Of a DNA stretch of 64,000 nt, positions 16,583-24,910 are shown in pieces. Position numbers and translations under genes: made by a program. The stretch is from NCBI RefSeq assembly GCF_002007115.1, contig NZ_MVAD01000001.1:434001-498000 (forward strand). Direction: 5' to 3'. Source of the stretch: Massilia sp. KIM. Lineage in GTDB: Bacteria; Pseudomonadota; Gammaproteobacteria; Burkholderiales; Burkholderiaceae_D. Positions within the stretch are counted from its first letter, which is position 1, and each line of letters opens with the position of its first letter. A model generated the notes under the pieces. It worked only from the letters and a program-made list of their open reading frames with translations, did not search any database and was not told the DNA's origin.

Positions 16583-17089
16583 TTATATGACAGTCAGATA
16601 GTGTCGCAAGGAGTCAACAATATCCGATTCCTCCGCTGCGTAGAGACTGCCATCTGGACGGATTGGGAAGAAAGGCCGCGCAGGGATGTCTCCCCAAAGG
16701 TGGGGAAACTCCGCCTTCCTTCCTCCGAACTGCATCATGAAGGCTTGCGGCGTATTTGACGCTACGACCAGGGCATCGCCGCGTACCTGGTAGTGCATGC
16801 CGCGCGCCATTTCGCCACTGGCCACCAGGGGCTTCTTGGCCGGGGCCGCCGCAGCACGCTTGCTCGACCGACGACCGCGCGAGGCGATATAGCGCGCCAG
16901 GGTGACCGGGCTATTGGCCGCCCAATGGACACCGTCTGGGCCAACACCTGACCCGAACCGCATCTTGATCCGCTCGACCATATCCTCGCCCAGGGCGCGC
17001 AGGAACGGCTCCATGTCGCCAGTGCGCCGGGCCAGCTGGTCGAGCAGCTCGGTCGTGGCCTGATTGCTGATTTCAATTTGTGAAGTCAT
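16583..17089 (-). CDS. Virion morphogenesis protein, Mu gpG family
   Basis: The 168-residue protein matches the gpG/phage virion morphogenesis family: an N-terminal helix with LARRTGDMEPFLRALGEDM, a GVGPDGVHWAANSPVTL segment typical of the family, and a conserved C-terminal motif around PARPFFPIRPDG. The family is involved in tail or head-tail completion. It follows the gpF gene as in Mu. Confidence 0.88.
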   Translation of the reverse strand: MTSQIEISNQATTELLDQLARRTGDMEPFLRALGEDMVERIKMRFGSGVGPDGVHWAANSPVTLARYIASRGRRSSKRAAAAPAKKPLVASGEMARGMHYQVRGDALVVASNTPQAFMMQFGGRKAEFPHLWGDIPARPFFPIRPDGSLYAAEESDIVDSLRHYLTVI

Positions 17090-17208
17090 GAAACGTGCCT
17101 ATAATTAGCTTTGAGCCGATGAGCTGTGGAAATTCGGAGTCCACAGGCTTGTCCGGTCGCGGTGCTCCCGCTCGGTCATGGATGGAGGGTTTCCGGCCTC
17201 CCATCGGC

Positions 17209-18453
17209 TCACTTCACCACCTGCAGCAGTCCGCCCACGATCCCGCCCTCGATCTTGTCCAGCAACGGCTTGAACGCCGAGACGATCATGTTGAGCAACC
17301 CATCCCGCTTTTTGATCTGGAAGTCGAACTCGACCGCCAGTTTCTGGGCGCGGCCGTCGCCGGCTGGCAGGACGTACAGCAGCTTGCCGCTGTTGACGTC
17401 GTAGAGCACCTGCAGCGGATTGGCCAGGGCATCGAACAAATCCAGCCATTCCTCGGGAGTGAGCGCATCGCCGGCCGCCTCGTGGCGCTGCGCCTTCTTG
17501 CCGACCAGGAGACCATCCTGCACCGCGATCTCGGCGCTGGCCGGCACGATCCCTTTGTTGTCCTCGAGCCAGTCGAGGATGTCGGGCGCGATCGCGCCGA
17601 CGATGGCCGTTCGACCGCGCTTGACCGGGTCGGCCAGCACGGTGGCCACAAACTCCTGGAAGGCGGCCTTGCCCTCGGCCTGCAGGACGGGCTGCATGGC
17701 TTCGTACAGGCGCGATCCGATGGGAGACGCCAGGCGCACCAGGCGCTCGTCGATCAGGGAGCGCAGCGGCTCGGTGGCTCGCGCACCTGGTGCGTAGTCG
17801 AACCCCTTGTCGATCCCGACCGGCGCGCCGGTCTTAGGGTTGATCTGCAGGTACCCCTCTGGCGCTGTCCCCTCGCCGGCCTTGAGCGCGGCGGCGTAGG
17901 CGCGCGCGTCGACCGCGACCACCCGGCAGTGGCATCCCCAGCCGTTTGGCGGAAAGTGGGTCTTCCAGAACTCGTCGTCATGGCGCAGCACCAGGCCGTT
18001 CCATTCCACGTGCAGCGGCCGAGGGTGCTCCACGCCGTCCGCATGCACATACTTCCAGTAGGGCTTGAGCTGCAGCAGCTTCCGGTCGTTGAGCTGCTTC
18101 CAGCGCCCGGCCGCATAGCTGGTCGACGTGTTGGTCTGGTAGATGATCCTGGTGCGCCAGGCTTCGCCGGCAGCCGTCCCTTCGCCGGTCCAGCCGGTCC
18201 AGCCATGCTTCTTGACGATCTGCTTGAAGTCTTTCCGGAATTGCTCCAGGCCGCTCCCGGTCTCGATCCCCCGCGCCACTGCCGCGTTCAGGTCCGCCAG
18301 CAGGTCAGCCTTGGCCGCGCCGGCGACGACGAAGGCTCGGTCGTGCGCCGAGCGCATGATGTCGTCCCAGCGCTCCGTGGGCAGGTTGAGCTTGTTGCGG
18401 AAAAACTCGAGCTGCTCAGCGAACGGGGTGTTCTTGCCGACCTCCAGGGGCAT
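17209..18453 (-). CDS. Minor head protein gpF (SPP1 gp7/Mu F family), possible C-terminal nuclease-like domain
   Basis: The 414-residue protein carries the head morphogenesis domain. It has an N-terminal helical region (FAEQLEFFRNKLNLP), the conserved TNTSTSYAAGRWKQL, and the signature around HVEWNGLVLRHDDEFWKTHF followed by PNGWGCHCRVVAV. It begins one base after the portal stop, as in Mu. The last 90 residues (TPEEWLDLFDALANPLQVLY to the end) look like the PBECR-type nuclease-fold domains often fused to gpF; that part is tentative. Confidence 0.88.
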   Translation of the reverse strand: MPLEVGKNTPFAEQLEFFRNKLNLPTERWDDIMRSAHDRAFVVAGAAKADLLADLNAAVARGIETGSGLEQFRKDFKQIVKKHGWTGWTGEGTAAGEAWRTRIIYQTNTSTSYAAGRWKQLNDRKLLQLKPYWKYVHADGVEHPRPLHVEWNGLVLRHDDEFWKTHFPPNGWGCHCRVVAVDARAYAAALKAGEGTAPEGYLQINPKTGAPVGIDKGFDYAPGARATEPLRSLIDERLVRLASPIGSRLYEAMQPVLQAEGKAAFQEFVATVLADPVKRGRTAIVGAIAPDILDWLEDNKGIVPASAEIAVQDGLLVGKKAQRHEAAGDALTPEEWLDLFDALANPLQVLYDVNSGKLLYVLPAGDGRAQKLAVEFDFQIKKRDGLLNMIVSAFKPLLDKIEGGIVGGLLQVVK

Positions 18454-18454
18454 C

Positions 18455-20026
18455 TCAGGCTCCGTCCTGGACGTCCGCCAGACCCTTGAGTTCGGCCAGG
18501 GCCAGGGCGGCCGCCATCATCCTGACCAGGTCATCCTCACCTTGGCCGCCGAAGGTGGCGATCATTTCCCGCTGGAGCGCCTCGAGGCTGGTGGCCTGAG
18601 CTACCATTGCCTCGATCGCTGCCATGAGCGCCGCCCAGCTGGGCGTGGCGCCGGCCGCGAGCTGCGCGGCGATCTCCTCGACCGGGTCCGCAGCCGGCGC
18701 AGGTTCTGGGAACTGCGAGGAAAGACTTGCGCGGCCGGTCGCGACCGGCGCCGGATGTGCTGGTGCTTTGTTTGTCACCTGCAGCACCGGCTCACCCTCC
18801 TTCGGCATAGGGATCCGCAAGCGCTCCTGCGCCCATGCGACAGGCACCTGCAGGCCGGTTTCCACGAGCTTGGGCAGCGCGTCGGCGTACAGGGCCACGT
18901 CTTCGGGCTCCTCGGTGTTGAACACCAGGCGCGGGCAGCGGCGCAAACTCTCGACGCCGCGGTTCAGCGCAATCAGTGGGTAAATGTAGTCGCGAGTGAT
19001 GGTCGCGGCGATCTGGCGTGCATCGCTGTCGCGTATGTCGTGGCGCACCTCGTTGTGAACCTTGCCCAGGGCGTGGCTACCGCCGCCGTTTTTGCCGGTG
19101 TCGCTGGTCAAGGTTTGGCCGAGGATGCTCTTCGACTCGGAACCTTCCGCCCACTGCATCATCTGCAGGTGCGCCGGCTCGCCGCCGCTGCTGGTAATCT
19201 TGACCACTTCCAGTTGCATCTCCGCCGGCATGATCGCGCGCGCGTCGTGGCCCAGGGCGGTGACGGCGCGCATCAGGCTCGCCTTCTCCTCGGCCGTTGC
19301 GCCGCTCTGGTACTTGCCGACGATGATCGGCAGACCGTAAGTTTCCAGGAACTCGGCGAAGTCGCCCAGGGCGTACGCTTTGTAAAGGAAAGGCCACACC
19401 AAGGTGCGATACAGCCCCATCCGGCCGAGGTAGCCAGTCTTGGCCTTGCCGTGGGTGTGCATGATCCAGCCGAACGGCTGCAGCGCCTCGCCGTCGAGCG
19501 ATGCCGTCTGCAGGCGCAGCTCCGTGCGTTTGGAATTCAGGCGGAACCACTCCTGCGGGCGCGGATGGATGGTCGGCAGCCACTCGCTACCCTCCCGGCG
19601 CCACTCCAGCTCGATCGGCGCGAAACCATGGCCGACACCATCCATCATGGCCAGGATCAGGTCTTCGATCGGGTCGACCGCGTCCTGCAGCACCTCCTGC
19701 ACCCACTCTGCGCTGGCTTTCTCGGCGGCCGTCGCGTTCCTCGGCGGCGCGATCGTCCACTCGAGCCCGGCCACCGCCGACTTGCGCTTGTCCATCTCGC
19801 TGCGGATGTGTCCGTCACGCTCCTCCATATCAGCGAAGATCCGGTGCTGGTCGAGCAGGTCCCCAGCGTCGGCCGCCTGTAGCGTCTGCGCCAGGCGCGC
19901 CGGCGTCAGGCCGCCAAGCATGGGAGTCAGGTATTGGTTTTCCAGTGCACCGATGCGCGCCGTCTGCGGCTCGGCCAGGGTGGCCCGGTTGATCGGCTGG
20001 CCGAACTGGTCAAGAATCTTGCTCAA
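18455..20026 (-). CDS. Portal protein, DUF935/Mu gp29 family
   Basis: Starting at TTG 20026 gives 523 residues, close to the Mu portal length. The TTG overlaps the terminase stop (TTGA) and lies after a GAGGAGG site, which is why it was preferred over an earlier frame extension. Family segments include FADMEERDGHIRSEMDKRKS and the IVGKYQSGATAEEK region. The portal forms the dodecameric vertex ring through which DNA is packaged. Confidence 0.9.
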   Translation of the reverse strand: MSKILDQFGQPINRATLAEPQTARIGALENQYLTPMLGGLTPARLAQTLQAADAGDLLDQHRIFADMEERDGHIRSEMDKRKSAVAGLEWTIAPPRNATAAEKASAEWVQEVLQDAVDPIEDLILAMMDGVGHGFAPIELEWRREGSEWLPTIHPRPQEWFRLNSKRTELRLQTASLDGEALQPFGWIMHTHGKAKTGYLGRMGLYRTLVWPFLYKAYALGDFAEFLETYGLPIIVGKYQSGATAEEKASLMRAVTALGHDARAIMPAEMQLEVVKITSSGGEPAHLQMMQWAEGSESKSILGQTLTSDTGKNGGGSHALGKVHNEVRHDIRDSDARQIAATITRDYIYPLIALNRGVESLRRCPRLVFNTEEPEDVALYADALPKLVETGLQVPVAWAQERLRIPMPKEGEPVLQVTNKAPAHPAPVATGRASLSSQFPEPAPAADPVEEIAAQLAAGATPSWAALMAAIEAMVAQATSLEALQREMIATFGGQGEDDLVRMMAAALALAELKGLADVQDGA

Positions 20027-21792
20027 AACATCCTCCTCGATTGCGAGCCATGGTCGTCGTCGCGACCGCCGGCGGACGAGCCGCTGCGCGGCGCCGTCTG
20101 GATCTCGTATTTGCCCATGCCGCGCGTGATGGCGATATGCCACAGCAGGTGTAGCGCGGTCAGGCCGTCATAGTGGTGATTGCTCTGCGGCTCCGGCCAG
20201 GTGTCCAGCTCGGCCAGGAGCTGGGTCAGGCTCGCGTGGAACACGATCCCCGGCATGAGGCGGTCGGTCACGAACGGCTCGATGCCGTCGATCCGAACCG
20301 GTGCCGGCACCGTGGCGGTGATGCCGACCAGGGGGAGTTGCACCCCCTGCCGCAGGGCCGCCAGGATGAAGGTCTGCCGCGAATGCTCGTAGGCGTTGTT
20401 GTTCTCGAACCCCCAGGCTAGACACTGGAATTCGCGCTGGGTCTTGATCAGGTCGCTCTCGAGCTTAGACGGCACCCGACGCTTGATCTCGGCGTGCATG
20501 ACGTGCAGCCGCTTCATGCGTTGATCCAGCCCGCCGACCAGGATCGCGGAGGGGTCGGACTTCTCGTTCGCGCCCATGGAAGGGTCGCAGGCCCCGAAGA
20601 TGAGCCAGTCACGGGAGCGCTGGACCCAGAAAGTGATGTGGCCGAAAACCTTGTCTTCGTCGGTACGCGGGTCGCCTTGCATCTCGGTGTTGAACGCCCT
20701 CGGGGCGGTGGCGCGCTGACGCATCAGCCAGAAGAGGCTCCGCACGCTCGGCCAGGACACGACCGCGCCTTCGTCCATCGCGGCCTTATTGGCCAGGTAG
20801 AACCGGTGCGATGGAAGGTCGACGTCGGCCACCACCTGTCCGCGCTCGGCGGCGGCCTGGACGGCCTTCGCGTCGTCGTTGCGCATCATCTCTTCGCACG
20901 TCGCCCACAAATCCATGTCCTGGGGCAGCTGGGCCAGCGCGCGGAAGTGGTGCACCACGTGGCCGATAGTGCGCTTGGCGCGGCTGATCGGGTCGTCCTT
21001 GTCCAGGATCGTGCCGACACCGCAGTACTTGACCGAGCCGTCTGGAGGGCCGAGGTAGTCGATCGCCTTCGTCAGCCACGTCCAGCGGTTCTCGCGCTCG
21101 GTCGGGCTTTTGGCCTCGGCGTCCGTGATCAGGTCGTCGCCCAGCAGCAGCTTCGGGCGACTGGCGCCGTGGAAGGTGCCTCGGATCGCCTGCTCGGCGC
21201 CGAACGACTCCAGCTTGACCCCGGTCGCAGTGATGACCTCGCCGATTCGCCACATGCTGCCCTGGCCACATGCCTCGGGAAAGTCGAGCGCAAGCGCCGC
21301 GTTGCCGGTCAGCTCGGTCTTGACGACTTCGACGAGCTTCGTAGGCAGCTCGGTCTCGGCGCCCAGCAGGATGACGTAGTCAATGAAGGGTGGCGCCACC
21401 TCGAGGCTGACCTCCTTGCGGATCTCGGGACGCTGCAGGAGCGCCTGCACGTTGACCCAGCACGGCCCGATCTTGGTCAGCATCGACGACTTCGCCTCAC
21501 CTCGAGGTGCGATCCACCACTCCTTGACGCCGCCGGCCTGCTGCAGCAACTGTGGGAAGCGCTGGCAGAACTGCGCCTGGAAGAGCGATGGCGTTCCCCG
21601 GATGTGGTGGGGGAAGTAGGTGTAGGCGAAGAACTGGAAGTCGCCCAAGAGCACGCGGCGGCGGCGCTCGCGGATCGCGGCCGGCGACGCGTCCAGGCCG
21701 GCGGCGTGCGCTTCGATGTCCTTACGTAAAGAGCTGACCAGGTCGGTCAGCTCCAGCTTGAACTCTCTCTGAGTGAGGTCTTTGCTAATCAT
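20023..21792 (-). CDS. Terminase large subunit
   Basis: The 589-residue protein packages DNA. An ATPase centre is visible as a Walker A-like APRGEAKSS (about 95-103) and Walker B LLLGDD (about 215-220). The nuclease half has an acidic residue in CDPSMG near 402-406. The gene overlaps the small subunit upstream and the portal downstream. In transposable phages this enzyme packages by headful and cuts flanking host DNA. Confidence 0.92.
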   Translation of the reverse strand: MISKDLTQREFKLELTDLVSSLRKDIEAHAAGLDASPAAIRERRRRVLLGDFQFFAYTYFPHHIRGTPSLFQAQFCQRFPQLLQQAGGVKEWWIAPRGEAKSSMLTKIGPCWVNVQALLQRPEIRKEVSLEVAPPFIDYVILLGAETELPTKLVEVVKTELTGNAALALDFPEACGQGSMWRIGEVITATGVKLESFGAEQAIRGTFHGASRPKLLLGDDLITDAEAKSPTERENRWTWLTKAIDYLGPPDGSVKYCGVGTILDKDDPISRAKRTIGHVVHHFRALAQLPQDMDLWATCEEMMRNDDAKAVQAAAERGQVVADVDLPSHRFYLANKAAMDEGAVVSWPSVRSLFWLMRQRATAPRAFNTEMQGDPRTDEDKVFGHITFWVQRSRDWLIFGACDPSMGANEKSDPSAILVGGLDQRMKRLHVMHAEIKRRVPSKLESDLIKTQREFQCLAWGFENNNAYEHSRQTFILAALRQGVQLPLVGITATVPAPVRIDGIEPFVTDRLMPGIVFHASLTQLLAELDTWPEPQSNHHYDGLTALHLLWHIAITRGMGKYEIQTAPRSGSSAGGRDDDHGSQSRRMF

Positions 21793-22298
21793 TTGGCACT
21801 TGCAAGGATCTTCGGCAGCACTTCGCCGAATGGCTCCAGGATTTCGACCAGCACTGCGCCATGCTGCGGGTAGCGCGCCTGCACGAACTCGGCCAGGCCG
21901 CGCAGCACCGCCATGCCGATCGACAAGGCGTTGGCCTCGGGCAGGAATCGCTTCATGGCCGCCATGCTCTTATGGATGTTGTCCATCAGAGACGACAGGA
22001 GGTCGACGCGCTGCAGCGCCGGCATCGCGTCGTCGGCCTTGATGAGGTCGAGGGTCGCGTTGAACTGGACGAGCATCTCGGTCAGGATCTGTTGCGAGAG
22101 CTGCTCGATGTCGCCGCCGGCCAGGCTGGAGGCGGTCCGCAGCTTCTCCCAGTCGTCGCCTTCGGCCGCAGCGGCGTCGCGCCAGCGCTTGGCGGTCGAA
22201 TACGACACGTTCGCCAGCTTGGCCGACTGCTCCAGAGACAGCCGGTCGAAGACGTAATGCTTGCGCACCTTGGCGCGAATGTCGGCACCCTTGGCCAT
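21789..22298 (-). CDS. Small terminase-like protein, DUF1804
   Basis: The 169-residue protein starts with a helix-turn-helix region (LSLEQSAKLANVSYSTAKRW) typical of DUF1804 proteins of Mu-like phages and followed by a helical oligomerisation region. It is directly upstream of, and overlaps, the large terminase gene. A DNA-recognition role in packaging is expected. Confidence 0.82.
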   Translation of the reverse strand: MAKGADIRAKVRKHYVFDRLSLEQSAKLANVSYSTAKRWRDAAAAEGDDWEKLRTASSLAGGDIEQLSQQILTEMLVQFNATLDLIKADDAMPALQRVDLLSSLMDNIHKSMAAMKRFLPEANALSIGMAVLRGLAEFVQARYPQHGAVLVEILEPFGEVLPKILASAK

Positions 22299-22624
22299 TA
22301 CATCCCGATCTTCTTCTTGAGCAGCTCGACCAGGATGGCCATGCCGGCCGACGAGCCGATACCGGCGATGACTCCAGCGCGCGCCGCGCCCTTCTCCAGC
22401 TCGGCCAGGCGCTTTTCGTGGCCGGCGATGGTCTGCGCCATCCCGGCTGGATCGGTCTTTTCGAGCGCCCTCAGGCGCAGATCGTGGTCGTCGAGGCGGC
22501 CGGTGAGCTTTTCATCGAGCGCTTCGACCGCGCTTTCGATGCGCGCCGAGGTTTTGCCCTGGGCTTCGAGGTTGGCTTCGATGCGCCCGAGGATGCGCGC
22601 CAGGTCGTTGTTGCTGATTTCCAT
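22298..22624 (-). CDS. Small coiled-coil phage protein with a C-terminal hydrophobic helix
   Basis: The 108-residue protein has a long charged helix (residues of about 5-75, including two heptad-like stretches) and an Ala/Gly-rich hydrophobic segment at about 82-100 ending in LLKKKIGM. It occupies the place of the DUF2730-type gene of Mu relatives, between the zinc-finger protein and the small terminase. No function is known to me. Confidence 0.65.
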   Translation of the reverse strand: MEISNNDLARILGRIEANLEAQGKTSARIESAVEALDEKLTGRLDDHDLRLRALEKTDPAGMAQTIAGHEKRLAELEKGAARAGVIAGIGSSAGMAILVELLKKKIGM

Positions 22625-22642
22625 TGTGGGTCCGTGGTTGGG

Positions 22643-22891
22643 TTATCGGGCCTTGCGGCCGGCTTTCATGCGCTCACAGTGGGCGCAGCGCAAACAGCCG
22701 GGTACGGCCTGGCGGCGCGGTTCGGGGATGAGTTCCTCGCAGTCGACACACGGTGCTGGGCGGCCGGCGCGGGCCGCCTCCCGCTCTGCGGCCTGGCTTG
22801 CCGCCAACTCCGAGCGCGCCTGCCGGTGGCGCCAGGCGGCTTCGCGTTCGGCCGTCTCGACGCGGCTCGCTTCGTCCAGGATCTCGCTCAC
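22643..22891 (-). CDS. TraR/DksA-type C4 zinc-finger protein
   Basis: The 82-residue protein starts at a GTG overlapping the Rz1 stop (GTGA). It has a helical N-terminus and a C4 zinc finger near residues 49-73 (PCVDCEELIP then CLRCAHC), as in short phage TraR/DksA proteins. Family members bind RNA polymerase at the secondary channel and mimic DksA/ppGpp. Here it could adjust host transcription late in infection. Confidence 0.8.
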   Translation of the reverse strand: MSEILDEASRVETAEREAAWRHRQARSELAASQAAEREAARAGRPAPCVDCEELIPEPRRQAVPGCLRCAHCERMKAGRKAR

Positions 22892-23148
22892 TCGGGGTTC
22901 TCCGTGTTCGTGTACCAGCTGATCCAGCCTGCCGTCTTGATCTGGCAAAGCCGGTACAGCCTGGCGGTTTCAATGTGGTTCGTGACCGCGTTCTGGCCAG
23001 GCTCGAGCTTCGGCAGCGGTCTGCACGGCACCAGAAGGTTCGCTTTCGGGGTCGACGTGGGACTGGGCGTTTGCCTCGTTCCAGCGGCGCAGGCTGTCAG
23101 CGTCAAGCACGCAGCCAGCATCAGGGTTCTTGCGTAGGTCGGCTTCAT
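22888..23148 (-). CDS. Outer-membrane spanin lipoprotein (Rz1-like), nested in the Rz gene
   Basis: The 86-residue protein begins MKPTYARTLMLAACLTLTAC, a lipoprotein signal peptide with lipobox LTAC. The following part is Pro/Thr-rich, as is common in Rz1. The gene starts within the i-spanin gene in another frame and ends 82 bases beyond it, the classical overlapped Rz/Rz1 arrangement. Together the two proteins fuse the inner and outer membranes at lysis. Confidence 0.8.
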   Translation of the reverse strand: MKPTYARTLMLAACLTLTACAAGTRQTPSPTSTPKANLLVPCRPLPKLEPGQNAVTNHIETARLYRLCQIKTAGWISWYTNTENPE

Positions 23149-23386
23149 AGTCGGTTCGGATGGTCTGGAAGGCTTCATCGGCACGTGCCTGGGCGCGTTC
23201 GGTGCGTACGCCGGCAGCAAGTGCGACCTGGTCTTTCCGGTCGCGGGTCTTGGCTTGGGTGCGCAGGGCCTGCACCTCGTGCGACGCCTGGCGCGCGTCG
23301 CGGACAAACCAGCCCAGGGCGTAGGCGCCAATGCCGACCAGGAGCGACCAGGTCAGTACGGCTACAACGGCGGTAGCGGTTCTCAT
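22970..23386 (-). CDS. Inner-membrane spanin (Rz-like)
   Basis: The 138-residue protein has an N-terminal membrane anchor (VVAVLTWSLLVGIGAYALG) followed by a coiled-coil periplasmic region (ASHEVQALRTQAKTRDRKD). It overlaps the transglycosylase stop by an ATGA and contains the Rz1 frame inside it. Its size, topology and position in the lysis cassette support the i-spanin call. Confidence 0.8.
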   Translation of the reverse strand: MRTATAVVAVLTWSLLVGIGAYALGWFVRDARQASHEVQALRTQAKTRDRKDQVALAAGVRTERAQARADEAFQTIRTDYEADLRKNPDAGCVLDADSLRRWNEANAQSHVDPESEPSGAVQTAAEARAWPERGHEPH

Positions 23387-23979
23387 GCGATCACCCCATT
23401 GCACAGGAGTGGCCCCCAGCTGGCATAACGGCGCTGCAGGGAGAAGATGATCTTGCGGGGATATTGGCGCGATGCCTGGAAGTTGGCGAGGCTCTGGCCA
23501 GCGTTGATGTGCTCGGTGACACCGAACCAGACGCCTGGCTGGGGAGAGAGGCGCTGGGCGCGCTGCACATAGCCCAGACCGGCGTTGTAGCCCTTGAACG
23601 TGGCGGCCCAGCGGTGGCATTCGTTGACGGCCTTGACGCGCTGGCTCAGCCAGCGGTTGAACCTCGCCTGGCCACGCATCGCCCAGGTGGGGTTGTATGG
23701 GTCGGGCGCGCCCAGCTCAGGGAATAGGCGCGTGACCTGTTCTGCGGTCGGATCCATGAACTGCGCGAGGCCCCGACCGTCATCCCAGGCGGTGATGTCG
23801 GCCCGGCAGCTACTTTCCTTCATGAGCTGGGCGGCCAGGGCGGGGATCGGCGCGCCAAGCCCGAAAACCGCCTGCGCCTCGCGGGTGAGCGTGGCGCGGT
23901 AGCGGTCGCATGGATCGGCATGCGCGAACTGAGCAGTCAAGCTTGCCGCGAGGATGAGCAGGGCCAGCAGAGCGCGCAT
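23383..23979 (-). CDS. Lytic transglycosylase endolysin with signal peptide
   Basis: The 198-residue protein starts with a signal peptide (MRALLALLILAASLTAQFAHA, cleavage after AHA likely). It carries the SLT motifs: catalytic Glu in LMKESSCR near residue 54, GLAQFM at about 69-74, and FKGYNAGLGYV with the conserved YNAG. It would be exported by Sec and cut peptidoglycan. It overlaps the holin gene by one base and the spanin gene by four. Confidence 0.88.
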   Translation of the reverse strand: MRALLALLILAASLTAQFAHADPCDRYRATLTREAQAVFGLGAPIPALAAQLMKESSCRADITAWDDGRGLAQFMDPTAEQVTRLFPELGAPDPYNPTWAMRGQARFNRWLSQRVKAVNECHRWAATFKGYNAGLGYVQRAQRLSPQPGVWFGVTEHINAGQSLANFQASRQYPRKIIFSLQRRYASWGPLLCNGVIA

Positions 23980-24263
23980 TACAGCCCGAGGCCCAGGGTG
24001 AACATGGCGCCAGTGATGATGATCGCGCGCCGGACCATCACCAGAGGCTGCGAGTAGGCTGTGATGCGATCGCGGAAGGCCGCGCGGTCGAGCCAGTAGC
24101 CGGCGTAGCCGCCCAGGGTCACGTGGCCGAGCTTCCAGACGATCGTCTGGATCGGGCCGGAATAGCCACGGTCGAGCAAGATCAGCGCGAAGGCGTACAA
24201 CAGCACGGCGACCAGCAGCCAGCGCACCATGCGCAGGCGTTCCTTCGATTTGGTTGTCAACAT
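23979..24263 (-). CDS. Putative holin
   Basis: The 94-residue protein has three hydrophobic segments (about 13-31, 44-58 and 76-94), with a basic N-terminus. It opens the lysis cassette: transglycosylase and spanins follow directly. The start has a strong GGAGGAA site and lies 13 bases from a CTGACAGGCGTCAG palindrome. Size and context fit a class I holin, but holins share little sequence. Confidence 0.7.
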   Translation of the reverse strand: MLTTKSKERLRMVRWLLVAVLLYAFALILLDRGYSGPIQTIVWKLGHVTLGGYAGYWLDRAAFRDRITAYSQPLVMVRRAIIITGAMFTLGLGL

Positions 24264-24276
24264 TCTTCCTCCAGTG

Positions 24277-24290
24277 CTGACAGGCGTCAG
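24277..24290. promoter_or_regulatory. Palindromic operator next to the holin start
   Basis: CTGACAGGCGTCAG is a third copy of the late palindrome, with one mismatch in the dyad. It lies just upstream of the holin ribosome-binding site, so a protein bound here could affect elongation or initiation rather than recruit polymerase. Confidence 0.5.
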
Positions 24291-24406
24291 CCTAGTGAAG
24301 GAGGCAGCGTGCGGGACGGTTACCGTGCCGCTAACTACGCTCCAGCGCCGCGAACGGTATTGCTCGCGTGGAAGAATGTTCGCTTACGGAAACAGCCGGC
24401 CAAAGA

Positions 24407-24420
24407 CTGACACGTGTCAG
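24407..24420. promoter_or_regulatory. Palindromic operator of the lysis/packaging operon
   Basis: CTGACACGTGTCAG is a perfect 14-bp palindrome between mor and holin. It shares flanking bases (AGA, CAGT and a GCCT..GGAA block) with the copy at 14175-14188 in front of the head operon. This shared block in front of both late units marks it as the likely target of the Mor-family activator encoded next door. Confidence 0.7.
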
Positions 24421-24454
24421 CAGTAGCCTGTAGGAAATGATTTCGGAGGGTTGC

Positions 24455-24479
24455 GGCCTTGACGCGAGCGCGTCAGGCC
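24455..24479 (-). terminator. Hairpin at the end of the early/middle operon
   Basis: GGCC, TGACGCG, a two-base loop, CGCGTCA and GGCC form a strong stem with one bulged base, immediately after the mor stop. There is no T-run on the minus strand, so it is not a canonical intrinsic terminator, but its place between mor and the late promoter suits a transcription boundary. Confidence 0.45.
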
Positions 24480-24481
24480 AG

Positions 24482-24910
24482 CTAGAAGAGTTTTTGCTGC
24501 CGAGGGTCGACCGGTTCAGCTTGGCCGGTTTTCTTGAGCACGCGCCAGATAGTACGCTCATGGATCGGCGGCGTATAGTCCTTGACAATCTGAAGCACGC
24601 TGGCGCGCGCCGAGAGTTTTTCGACCATGGTGAGGTGATCGAATCTGGCCAGGATGTCACGGTTGCGGAGCGTGACGAGCGCATTCTTGCAAGTCGCGAT
24701 CGTCACCGGCGTATTGCCGAAGAAGCTGATGATCTTCTGCGCGGCCTCGGCGCCGACCACCGAGGAGAGCTTCTGGACGCACGCTTCGCTCCGGTAGAGG
24801 TAGAGGGTTGTACCACCGAACACCTCCACCATGCGCAGGGTGAGCGGCAAACCGATCAAGGCGATCAGCTTCTGCACGCTTCCCGGCAAGTGGGACAGAT
24901 CATTATCCAT
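24482..24910 (-). CDS. mor: Mor-family transcription activator
   Basis: The 142-residue protein is a Mor/C family activator. It has an N-terminal helical dimerisation region (GSVQKLIALIGLPLTLRMVE) with the family's GGTTLYL strand, then a C-terminal helix-turn-helix (HERTIWRVLKKTGQ). In Mu, Mor switches on the middle promoter and its relative C the late ones; here only one such protein is visible, so it may do both jobs. It overlaps the GemA gene by 8 bases and is the last gene before the palindromic sites at 24407 and 24277. Confidence 0.88.
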   Translation of the reverse strand: MDNDLSHLPGSVQKLIALIGLPLTLRMVEVFGGTTLYLYRSEACVQKLSSVVGAEAAQKIISFFGNTPVTIATCKNALVTLRNRDILARFDHLTMVEKLSARASVLQIVKDYTPPIHERTIWRVLKKTGQAEPVDPRQQKLF

